Positions 7,579-17,400 of a DNA stretch of 64,000 bases are shown here, in pieces. This DNA is from Thermoflexibacter ruber (GTDB taxonomy: Bacteria; Bacteroidota; Bacteroidia; Cytophagales; Thermoflexibacteraceae): contig NZ_FONY01000017.1 in NCBI RefSeq assembly GCF_900113045.1, positions 1 through 64,000 on the forward strand. The letters run 5' to 3'. The notes below the pieces were generated by a model. The model was not told the DNA's origin. It did not search any database and worked only from the letters and a program-made list of their open reading frames with translations. Each line of letters opens with the position of its first letter. Position 1 is the stretch's first letter. The translations under genes were made by a program, and so were the position numbers.

Positions 7579-7950
7579 TACAATTCATTTTTGGTAGGCA
7601 AGATAGGCAAAAAGCAGAGAGTAAAACAAGCCTATCCGTTATTTTCACTTTAATAAATTTTATACAATTTGTAAATCTCTTTCTCTGAAAAAAATATTTT
7701 CTTAAAAAATTCCCTTTATCTTTGCAGTCCTAAAATTTTACATTAAAGCAGTTATCAATAAAAATACAAAAGGATAAATGATAGTGAATGGTAAGTAGTT
7801 ATGAATTATTAGTTATAAGTTGTGAATTAATACAAAACATTAATAATCAATGTCTTAGTAAACATTTATAGTATAAGCTAATTTTGCAGGGCTACTTAAC
7901 TACAAATAACAACTAACTATTCAACTATTTAATTATCAATTAAATCAAAC
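7579..7950. other. Spacer between divergent glycosyltransferase and glyS genes
   Basis: An AT-rich stretch of 372 bases without a credible gene. It holds the box TATCTTTG at 7717-7724, described separately. The part nearest glyS (7790-7940) is rich in short direct repeats such as TTATnAATTA and ACTA and has no clear hairpin. Confidence 0.6.
7717..7724 (+). promoter_or_regulatory. -7 box TATCTTTG upstream of glyS
   Basis: An exact match to the Bacteroidota -7 consensus TAnnTTTG. No convincing -33 TTTG is present at the usual distance. A start here would leave a leader of about 220 bases before the glyS ATG. Confidence 0.45.
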
Positions 7951-9423
7951 ATGGAACAGCAACAAGAAGGACTTTTTCAGAAAATTATTGCTCATGCCAA
8001 AGAATATGGCTTTGTTTTTCCTTCAAGCGAAATATACGACGGCTTACAAGCGGTTTATGACTATGGTCAGAACGGCGTCGAACTCAAAAATAATATCAAG
8101 CAAGCATGGTGGAAAACCATGACTCAACTTCACGATAACATTGTAGGCATTGATGCGGCGATTTTTATGCACCCTAATACTTGGGTTGCTTCTGGACACG
8201 TAGCAAGTTTCAATGACCCGATGATTGATAACAAGGACTCTAAAAAACGCTATCGGGTCGACCACCTCTTAGAAGGCAAGGCAGACCAGTTGGTGGCAGA
8301 AGGCAAGCAAGCAGAAGCAGATACACTACTGAGAAAAATGAATGATTTGCTTAATGCCAATGATTTTGATGCACTCAGAGAGTTGATTATCAATGAGAAA
8401 ATTGCTTGTCCTATCTCTGGGACGGTGAATTGGACAGAAATCCGTCAATTTAATCTGATGTTTTCTACGCAAATGGGAGCGGTCGCCCAAGATGCTGATA
8501 CTGTCTATCTGCGTCCTGAAACTGCTCAAGGTATTTTTGTAAATTTCTTGAATGTGCAGAAAACAGGAAGAATGAAGATTCCCTTTGGTATTGCTCAAAT
8601 CGGGAAGGCATTTAGAAATGAGGTAGTGGCACGTCAGTTTATTTTCCGTATGCGGGAGTTTGAGCAAATGGAAATGCAGTTTTTTGTGCGTCCCGGTACA
8701 GAAATGGAATGGTACAATTTCTGGAAAGAAACCAGAATGAAGTGGCACAGGGCGATTGGTATTCCTGCGGAAAAGTTGAAGTTCCACGACCACGAAAAGT
8801 TGGCTCACTATGCCAATGCCGCATTGGACATAGAATTTGAGTTTCCTTTTGGATTTAAAGAAGTAGAGGGTATTCACTCCCGTACAGATTTTGACTTGGG
8901 CAATCACCAAGAATTATCTAAGAAAAAACAGCAATACTATGATAATGAGGTGAATAAAAACTATGTGCCTTATGTCGTAGAAACCTCCATTGGGGCTGAC
9001 CGTACTTTCCTTATGGTTCTTTGCAATGCTTATACCGAAGAGATAGGCAAAGATGCAGAAGGCAACGAGAAGATTCGCACTTTCTTGAAGTTGCACCCCG
9101 CTCTTGCACCTATCAAGGCGGCTATTTTCCCGTTGGTGAAAAAAGATGGCTTGCCAGAGATAGCTCAAAAGATTTATAATGATTTGAAATTGGACTTTAA
9201 AGTATTCTATGAGGAAAAAGACGCTATTGGGAAACGCTATACTCGTCAAGATTTGATAGGTACGCCTTTCTGCATAGCTGTCGACCACCAAACCCTCCAA
9301 GATGAAACAGTTACAATCCGTCATAGAGATACTACGGAGCAGGAAAGAGTAAAAATCAGCGAGTTACGTAATATTATCGAGAAAGAAGTTTCCTTAAAAA
9401 GGATTTTTGAGGCAATAGTATAG
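7951..9423 (+). CDS. glyS: Glycyl-tRNA synthetase (single-chain, class II)
   Basis: A 490-residue enzyme that charges tRNA-Gly with glycine using ATP. It opens with AHAKEYGFVFPSSEIYDGLQ, typical of the dimeric eukaryote/archaea-like bacterial form. Class II motif 2 is seen as FRNEVVARQFIFRMREFEQM and motif 3 as ETSIGADRTFLMVL. The C-terminal 110 residues form the anticodon-binding domain (LAPIKAAIFPLVKK, DLKLDFKVFYEEKDAIGKRY). Length and order are normal. It is a single gene followed by a strong hairpin terminator at 9436-9478. Long frames on the other strand are shadows. Confidence 0.97.
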   Translation: MEQQQEGLFQKIIAHAKEYGFVFPSSEIYDGLQAVYDYGQNGVELKNNIKQAWWKTMTQLHDNIVGIDAAIFMHPNTWVASGHVASFNDPMIDNKDSKKRYRVDHLLEGKADQLVAEGKQAEADTLLRKMNDLLNANDFDALRELIINEKIACPISGTVNWTEIRQFNLMFSTQMGAVAQDADTVYLRPETAQGIFVNFLNVQKTGRMKIPFGIAQIGKAFRNEVVARQFIFRMREFEQMEMQFFVRPGTEMEWYNFWKETRMKWHRAIGIPAEKLKFHDHEKLAHYANAALDIEFEFPFGFKEVEGIHSRTDFDLGNHQELSKKKQQYYDNEVNKNYVPYVVETSIGADRTFLMVLCNAYTEEIGKDAEGNEKIRTFLKLHPALAPIKAAIFPLVKKDGLPEIAQKIYNDLKLDFKVFYEEKDAIGKRYTRQDLIGTPFCIAVDHQTLQDETVTIRHRDTTEQERVKISELRNIIEKEVSLKRIFEAIV

Positions 9424-9435
9424 CAAATAAATACA

Positions 9436-9478
9436 ATAAAAAAACCTCCTTCAAAATTTACTTTGAGGAGGTTTTTTG
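9436..9478. terminator. Rho-independent terminator after glyS, bidirectional
   Basis: The stem AAAAAACCTCC...GGAGGTTTTTT, extended by TTCAAA/TTTGA, closes a small AT loop. It starts 13 bases after the glyS stop and is flanked by A and T runs, so it could also stop transcripts leaving the tRNA gene on the other strand. Confidence 0.88.
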
Positions 9479-9484
9479 TTGCTG

Positions 9485-9558
9485 TGGAGCATATCGGAGT
9501 CGAACCGATGACCTTTTGCATGCCATGCAAACGCTCTAGCCAGCTGAGCTAATGCCCC
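9485..9558 (-). tRNA. tRNA-Ala, anticodon TGC
   Basis: On the minus strand the gene starts GGGGCAT, pairs with ATGCTCC at the other end and has A as the discriminator base. The G3:U70 wobble pair, the alanine identity mark, is present. The D-arm TAGCTCAGCTGGC, the anticodon loop TTTGCAT with anticodon TGC, and the T-arm with GGTTCGACTCC are all clear. CCA is not encoded. Length is 74 bases. Confidence 0.97.
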
Positions 9559-9605
9559 TTTCTTATTTGTATTGCAAAATTAGCAAGGGAAGATGAAAAA
9601 ACAAA

Positions 9606-11246
9606 TTATCTGACCAAATTCAATGCACCAGACCATTTTCTTCTGCCATTTTCTGCGGAGATAAAATAAAAATACGTGTGTGTAGGCAAGACTTGCCCGT
9701 TGTAAGTGCCGTCCCATGCTTTGGCATATCCCTGTGAATAAAATACTTTTGTTCCCCATCGGTCAAATATTTCTACCACTGCATCAGGTTGAAATAGGAT
9801 ATTTCCTATTTCCCATGTATCGTTTACTCCATCGCCGTTAGGGGTAAAACCATTAGGAATAAGCAATTCTCGCCTTACTGTAACATTCACATTATCTGTT
9901 ACCTCACAGCCTACGTCAATAGTAACTTTGACAGTGTAAGTAATACTTTCTTGAGGGGTTGCTACGGGGTTAGGAATGTAGGGATTGTCCAAGTAGGTCT
10001 TAGGCGACCATTCATACCGCAAGTGAGGAGTGCGACTATTTGGGTTTGCTTCCAAATTGGTAGTGAGGGCAACGGCAGTATTCATTAGTGCACTGAGTTG
10101 GATACTTTCTCCTAAGGTAATAGCTACATCTTCGCCTGCATACACAGGAGTAGCGGGTGGCCTGATATAGACATCTGCCTGTATCTTGGCACTCACACAA
10201 CCAAACTCTTCGTTGGCTACATAAAACGTAGTATTCCTTTTCAAGTCCTCAGTGGTGTAAGTGCTAAAATTGGCACCCTTGATAGGATAGAAGTTTGCGT
10301 CGTACCATTGGTACTTGCCTTCTTTGCCTCCTTGTGCTTTGAGTGTAACTTTGCCTTCCCCGCATCGACTTACAGGGCTACAAGTGGGAGGGGGAATCTT
10401 AGCTTTGAGGCTAACTAATACAGGTTCTGAAGTTGCAGAGGCACATTTATTGGAAATGGTTACAGTGTAGTCCCCTGGTTCAAAAGCTAACAAGGCACGG
10501 CTATTGACCGTACCTACTTTTCTGCCATTTCTTTTCCACTCATACTCTACGCCTTCTATGAAGGGAGTAGTTAGTTCTACGTAAGTTCCTTCGCAAAGAG
10601 CCAGAGAACCATTGTGCTGAACCTTAGGGACTGCAATGCTATTAGCAACGATTTGTACAGCATTAGAGGTAATCGTACACTCTGTTTGTCTATCCCTTGC
10701 CGTTACACTATACACACCCGGTTTAGAAACAGTAATGGTCTGTGTCGTTTGCCCGTCTGACCATCTAAATTCATTAGAAGAACTGATGGCTTTGAGAGTA
10801 ACGGTTTCTCCATCGCAAAGATTAGTTGAGCCTGTAACTTCAACACTTACAGTAGGTGCAGGTCTAATGATGATGTCTTTGCCATTATCTCCGTCTTCGA
10901 AATAAGGAGCTGTAGCTATTACTCTAATGCGGTATCTTTCACTTGGTACAAGCAAGATAGGTAATCTTGCTCTTACCCCTCCGCCTGTTCTTCCTATGGC
11001 ATTGGTCAATCTGCCTATGGTGCTGGCTCTGCTAAAACTTCCTCTCTCATCGCTCAACTGAACTGTAAACTCCGCAGAAACGAAGTTAGTGCTAAACTTT
11101 ACCTCTATTTCCGAACCTGCACAAATCGCAGAATTATCTACAAAGGTGTGAAGAAAATCTTTCCTTTTTTTTGAAGTACCTGAAAAAGAATCAAAAGGCA
11201 AGAAAACAGTGAATAATAGGATAGAAAGAATAGTAAGATTTCGCAT
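9606..11246 (-). CDS. Secreted Ig/PKD-like protein with type B T9SS sorting domain
   Basis: A 546-residue protein with a signal peptide (MRNLTILSILLFTVFLP...). Several repeated beta-sandwich modules follow: DNSAICAGSEIEVKFSTNF, GSTNLCDGETVTLKAISS, NGSLALCEGTYVELTTP and a further cysteine-rich module, with the spacing of Ig-like or PKD-like adhesion domains. The last 90 residues are the gliding-motility-associated (CHU_C) type B sorting domain: IPNGFTPNGDGVNDTWEI, EIFDRWGTKVFYS, WDGTYNGQ, GTY-like THTYFYFI. It should leave the cell through the type IX system and be held at the surface. It lies downstream of the giant repeat protein, separated by a terminator-like hairpin. Confidence 0.92.
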   Translation of the reverse strand: MRNLTILSILLFTVFLPFDSFSGTSKKRKDFLHTFVDNSAICAGSEIEVKFSTNFVSAEFTVQLSDERGSFSRASTIGRLTNAIGRTGGGVRARLPILLVPSERYRIRVIATAPYFEDGDNGKDIIIRPAPTVSVEVTGSTNLCDGETVTLKAISSSNEFRWSDGQTTQTITVSKPGVYSVTARDRQTECTITSNAVQIVANSIAVPKVQHNGSLALCEGTYVELTTPFIEGVEYEWKRNGRKVGTVNSRALLAFEPGDYTVTISNKCASATSEPVLVSLKAKIPPPTCSPVSRCGEGKVTLKAQGGKEGKYQWYDANFYPIKGANFSTYTTEDLKRNTTFYVANEEFGCVSAKIQADVYIRPPATPVYAGEDVAITLGESIQLSALMNTAVALTTNLEANPNSRTPHLRYEWSPKTYLDNPYIPNPVATPQESITYTVKVTIDVGCEVTDNVNVTVRRELLIPNGFTPNGDGVNDTWEIGNILFQPDAVVEIFDRWGTKVFYSQGYAKAWDGTYNGQVLPTHTYFYFISAENGRRKWSGALNLVR

Positions 11247-11381
11247 ATCACTTTCATATTTTAACGTACTCTACTTATTGTTCAGGAGTAGTGTTTAATA
11301 ATTAAGCGAAATTTACGCAGTATTTGCAAGGAAAGCAAAAAGCAAATGTATTTTTCAGTAATATTTGCTTTTTAACAAAAT

Positions 11382-11418
11382 AAGAAAGGCTGCTTGTATT
11401 TGTCAGACAGCCTTTCTT
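11382..11418 (-). terminator. Hairpin terminator after the giant surface-protein gene
   Basis: A perfect 11-base stem AAGAAAGGCTG/CAGCCTTTCTT with a 15-base loop lies 29 bases past the stop at 11447. On the minus strand it is followed by a T-rich stretch (TTATTTTGTT). Confidence 0.8.
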
Positions 11419-11446
11419 GAAAAATCTAAAGTTCAGAGATGAAAAC

Positions 11447-14400
11447 TTATTGGATTACTACTTTCCTCACAAAGTTATCCGTAGGTGTAGCTACCGAAAG
11501 TGTATATAGACCTTTGGCAAAGTTAGAAGGAACTTGGATAACTCCACCACCAAACTTAGTACGTTGGTAATATACCTCTTTGCCAAGTGCATCAACCATC
11601 TTCAGCTCGATTTCTGCACCTATCTGAGTAGGGACAATCACGTTAAAGCCTGTATTTTCATCACTTGGGTTTGGATAGATGATAAGTTCACCTCCGTCGC
11701 CTTCAAATAGGATAGCTACCACATTGGTCAAGGTTTCTGAACCATCTATATCTACTTGCAACAAGCGGTAGTAGTTCATACCCTGATGCGGCTTAGTGTC
11801 AGTAAAGAGATACTTTTGCGTAGTATTGGCATTCCCTTTTGCTACTACCTTGCCTATGGTAGTGAAGTTCTTACCATCTGTGCTGCGTTGAACGTTGAAG
11901 TGGCTGGCTCCTCTTTCTGAAATGGTTTCCCATTTTACATCTACCACTTTATTATTTCTTATTGCGTCAAAACTCAAGAACTCTACAGGTAGAATCTCAC
12001 TTGTACTTACAGGTCCAAATTTGGAGAAAGAGTTAAAGTTGTCGCGTCTGCCGGCACTGACATAACAGCTATTCGCAAAACCCCACGGAGATGCTCCATT
12101 GGTTTGTTTCATAAAGGTAATATTTGCGTTACTGCATACAAAAGCACCTGAATCTATGGCAGGAAGTATGAGATTGTAGCTCGGTCCTGTTTCTGTTACT
12201 TCTGCACCATTGGCATTCGTAGTCTTCAAATCCCAATGCCCGCCGGTACATAGGTCATAAAGGAAGCTATTATTTGCACAAGCGTCTGTTACTGTACCCG
12301 GCAAATTAGGGGTGCCTGCTGGAGTTTCCGATGCAAAATAGGTTCTCAGGCTACTTGCTGTAGTCAAAGGCTGATTCAGTGTAATCGTCAGTAATCTGTA
12401 GCCGTTAAGAGGTCCTGCGGGGTCGCTATCTCCTGCGTTGCTTTCTCCACCTACAGGGAAATCATAAGTTCCTGTATGATTTACGTTTCTTCGCAGGGTC
12501 AGATTATTACCAGTCAAGGTCGTAATGATGTAGCTTGCATCTGAGTGATTCGCAATCGCACCAACATCAGAATTGCTTACATAGACCTCCTTGGCAGGGG
12601 TTGCTAAACTTGTGAAGATGTGTCCCTTATTCAGCACTAATTGATTTTCTATTATCAAATTTCCTAATTGTAAATTGACATCTCTGGTTTCATCTTGTTG
12701 ATTGACAATGAAGTTGTTGAAAGCTTCCCTACAATCATCGCAAGCTACGGGCTGTTCTCTGTAATAAATCTGGTCGCCTACGGTAGATTTTCTAAACTCT
12801 ACTGTTCCGCTACCATGCTCAAAACTTGCTCCCGGAATACCTCCACCAAGCGTAGCAAAATCATCATCAGTCGCAATTGGAGATGAGGAACCAAAGCTAT
12901 TAAAAGTACCATAGTTGTTGTTTGTGTATCCATTTGGATATATAGTACTATTTTTACTGATACCATTAATGAACTTCTCACCACTAAACAATATATACTT
13001 CTGATTTGCGTCTAAAGTACCATTGATAATAGCTAAATCATTCCTTACATCTATGTCGTCTTCTAATTGTACCACCTGCTCTGGAGTTTTCTTTCTTACT
13101 ACAAAACTTGCAAAGCTATTGTCTTCACCTACACCATTATTGGTAAAGTTACCTATGATTTTGGCAGTGTAAGGACTTGTCCCTGTAGCTGTAAATGTAA
13201 CTGTAGCCCCTTCTTCTGCTACTAAACCTTCTTTGATAACTGGAGGGAAAGCCACATTCTTAGCATTAATAAAGTCGCCGCATACGTTCAAATTCCAACC
13301 ATTTCTAATTGTAACCTTTGCTCCATACTCTATCCTAATAGTCCTTACCTGAGCTATATTCCTCCAATTGTCATTTCTACCTGTAGGATTAGCATTTGCC
13401 CATGCAGGGTGTCCACTTCCATAAGTATCTGGCTGAGAGGTGGCACTGCTTTCTTGAATAATAGGGAAGAAGTAAGGCACACCTGTATTAGTGGAAGTGG
13501 CAGGGATAATTACATCTGAGTTACAATCCGGAATAGTACAGTTACCCCAGTTATCAGCGTTGAACCAGTCAGTATTTAAACCTCTCCACACAAACTTGTT
13601 GGCAGTAGGGAAAAAGTCAGTATTGCCATCGCAACGGTAGAACATGATGTCATCTATGGACAAGTCATTTCCTGACCTTACCGTACTGGTATTGCGTATA
13701 GATAATTCTACGGTAGAGAGTTCGCCGCTATTCCAAAGGAATGTATATTGTCGCCAAACACATCGCGTAGTATTTCCACTGAGTACAATATTATTCCCAA
13801 TTTGAGAACAGTTCGCATATACACCGTAGTTAGAAGATACATTGTTAAGGTTTACTGCCCAAAAACTAAATACATAGTCTGTATTTTTCCTCACTTTGAA
13901 TCGCTGCGACCATACTTTATTGGCGGTAAATGGACTGGCATTGGCAGTGAGAAAACGATTTCCACTGGGGGAAAAGTTACCATTAGGGTAAGTAGCGGCT
14001 GCACCTGCGGGGGTACTGCCAGAAGTTATCACCTCAAAAGGAGTACTGATAAAAGGAGGTCCTTGCGTTCCTAAGGAAGATCCCATGCCGGGTACTCCTG
14101 CTCTCCATTCTCCTGTATTATTAGTCCCACAATTAATTGGGGCAGCCCCGCCTGTGGCATTACAGAAATTAGAGTGGTAGCGTCTGGGATTATCGGTAAC
14201 AGCCCAAGTATTTTCTGGGTTCATAGAACCGCTACATACACTTGCTCTAAGCTCAGCTTCTCTACCCATATCTCTATCATAGTCATTAGGGCTTGCATTC
14301 ACATTATCAGGTACGTGAGGTGGAGTATAAGAACTATTGGAATAACCATATTCTGTGCTGAAGCCATAAGGCGTATTGAAGCGAAGTTGTGCAGTTCCCC

Positions 14401-17400
14401 CAGCTAAGTAGCCTGCGGTATAAGTTTGTACCCGTGAGTTGTAAGCGTTACCTGCGGCATTAGGGTCAGTAACAAAGTACATATCTCCTAAGGGGGCACC
14501 GTAACCTCCGTTTCCATTGTAAGGAATCACCCCTTCTGCATCATTATTATTAGGGTCGGGTAGAGCCGCAGGGAAAATTCCTGTAGTAGTCCCTACAAAG
14601 CCCGAGCCTGAAGCAGGTCCTGCCTCGAAATCCCCATTAAAAGTAATATTCTTAGGACAGGCAGAAGCCGCAGAATTTTTTGCACAACCTGCACATTCTA
14701 AGATGATTCGTACTCTTTGAGTTTCCCTTGTACCGCAACTTGTGGTATTTACTTCGCAGAACAATTCATACACACCTACTCCCTCAGGGAAATGAATACC
14801 TGCACTTGCCATCATAGAGTTATTAAACTTAGTTCCGTCAGCTTGGAAGGTAGCAGAAGTTGCTCCTACTATGTTGTAAGTGCCTCCGCCTACTTTGGTT
14901 ACTTTCCATTGGTAAGTGTTTATGCCTGAGCCATTTACCCTGAATACGTCAGTAAACTGATTGGGCGGTGTAGTGGTGATAGCTTGCGTAACCGGCAGTG
15001 AACTATCCACATCTCTTACAATACTATAAGAACGAATAGCTAAGTCATTTAAACTCCTTTCAGCCACCATAGGCGGGTCTGTACTGATTACCCTAATCCT
15101 AAAATTAGACCCCGTTGCCATGGTAGGCTGTATAGTGGCAGGGATAATCAAATTCACGCTTCCATTTAAAGAAGTAGCGGCTTTTCTACCCACCTCTGTA
15201 AAGTTTGTAAAAGAACCATCTGGAGCGGATAAGTGGAATATAAACTCATTTTTAGGATTGTAAACAAAAGAAGCAGGAGAATTAGTGCTGTAAGGGGCAG
15301 CAGTACCTCCATTAAGCGTAATGTTAAAATCTGCTCCTAAGTTGATACACAAAGGATTAGAACCCAAATTTGTTTGTGTATAAGTTCCTGTAAGAAGTTC
15401 TGCAATAGGATTGACTTTGATATTTTCCAAAGTAAAGCTACCGCTACCATTGTCGAGGATAATTTTTAGTGCATTCATAGCGGCACTGTTAGTTACTACC
15501 CCCAAAGTAGTTGCTGTATAGCGTGTAGTTCCGTTCCATACATGTACTTGGTTAGCAGGTAAGGTTACAGTAGTACCGCCATTAGGGGGGGTATAGTTTA
15601 GACTGCCCGCTGAGGTATTGATAAACCAAGTAATCGTTCTTCTGCGAGAGCCTGTATTGGGTAGAAAGTCACCTACTACCCCTGTGTTGGAAGGCTGATG
15701 AGTAATACTTACCTGATTGCTATTGCGGAAGTTAATGTCTAAACGAGCAGCTACTGTCCCGTCTATCGTGGCATTATCTCCAAAACCATTCCCTATAAGT
15801 ATCTTAGCGGCAGAGTTTGCAACTGCACTGTTTACCGCACCTACTATGTCAAATCTTACTACTGCTCCATTAGCTACATCTGGAATATTGACATTTCTTA
15901 CCGCATATACCGAACCTGCTCCTGTCCTATTGAATCTAATGTCATTCAGATGGCTCGAGGTAATCTCATTACTTCCATTATTGGAAGCTCTCATGGCATT
16001 AAACTTCCCTGAGAAGTTACTTGCCAAATACAAATCCGCAGGCGTACCCGGACCGTTGTAGCGAGAAATATCCCCATTGCCATTCGTATCTGTACTATCA
16101 TTAGGAATGTAAGAATATCTCGCACCAGTCCTAATATTTACTCTTTGGTTGAGTAACCTACCATAACGCTGACCCGCTGGACTTTCATCATTCACATTAA
16201 AGATAGTTCCATCTCCTTCCACGGATAGCAAGCCTGTTACGTTATAAAATTGTTGGTTTACATTGATAGTTTTGGTTGTATTGGCTACGGCAGAGCGAGC
16301 AGTCAAGTTGAAGTAATTGGTAGGATATACCAATTGGTCAGCACCTAAGTCGTAAACTACCGTATTGTTAGTGGCAGTAGCTACCAACTTATTGGGCTGT
16401 CCTGTAAAAGGAACAGCGGTTCCCCTATACACCAAGCCTGCATTGGTACTATTAATAAATTGGCTACCTACTGCCGCATCGGCAGAGAGCGTATTCAACA
16501 CGATGACTGCCCTTGGGGTAGTTACACTATAAGGAGCTACGGTACTAAAAACTACATTATTAGTAAGCCTTGCATTGCTTGTAATGTTTAAATCATTAGA
16601 CACAAAGAAGGGAATACTATTAATCACATTCGTAGCCGCATTAGTCAAACTCATGTTATAGAAAGTAACATTTACCAGAGGATTGGTTACTGTAGAGTTC
16701 ATTAATTGGGTCTTGTTCCCGTCGAAAAGAATAGTACTCGGCGAAGTAGCTGTAAAATTGGCAGCACCAGAACTATTATTGGCAAAATTTCCTCTGATTC
16801 TAAAATTATTTCTTGTGCTTAATGTACCTCCAGTTTTGTTATACGTAAAGTTATTGAAAATGAAGTTAGTAGAAGATGCACTGCCCTTGATAGCACCAGA
16901 CAAATTGAGCACAAATGTAATATCGCCTGTATTGGCAGTAAAGGTACCGTGGTTAATCATATCGCGACGAATGCTAATATTCGAGCCTGCATTAGGGCTA
17001 AGCGTAGCACCGTCTTCTATGACCAAATCTACGATATTGACTGAACCCCCGGAAGCAGTAGGCATTCCTATATTAGCCGTAATGGTATGCCCTGTACGAA
17101 TAATGACTGACTGCCCTTCTGCTGGGGTAACAGGTATGCCCTGTCCGGGATAAGTTGTTGCACTTATCCACTGAGACGATGCATTGAAAAACTGCCAATT
17201 ACTTACGTCACTCCAGTTTCCACTACCTAAGCTTCGATAATCTCCTAGGCTAATAAAGGTAATCGTTCCGCCCCCCACTGTATTAGTAACTGTACCTGGT
17301 CCTGGTAGGTCTGTATTGCTGGTATTATTGATAACCCCTGAAGCAATGTTAGTTACGCCCCCGCCTATAGAACTGCCCCATACTTTGAGGTTATACCCCC

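Noticed and set aside
8326-8910. Open frame of 194 codons on the minus strand inside glyS
   Set aside because: It is antisense to a clear synthetase gene, has low-complexity unlikely composition and no recognisable domain.
9436-9558. tRNA-Ala as an attachment site of an integrated island
   Set aside because: No integrase gene and no repeated tRNA 3' end were seen in the window.
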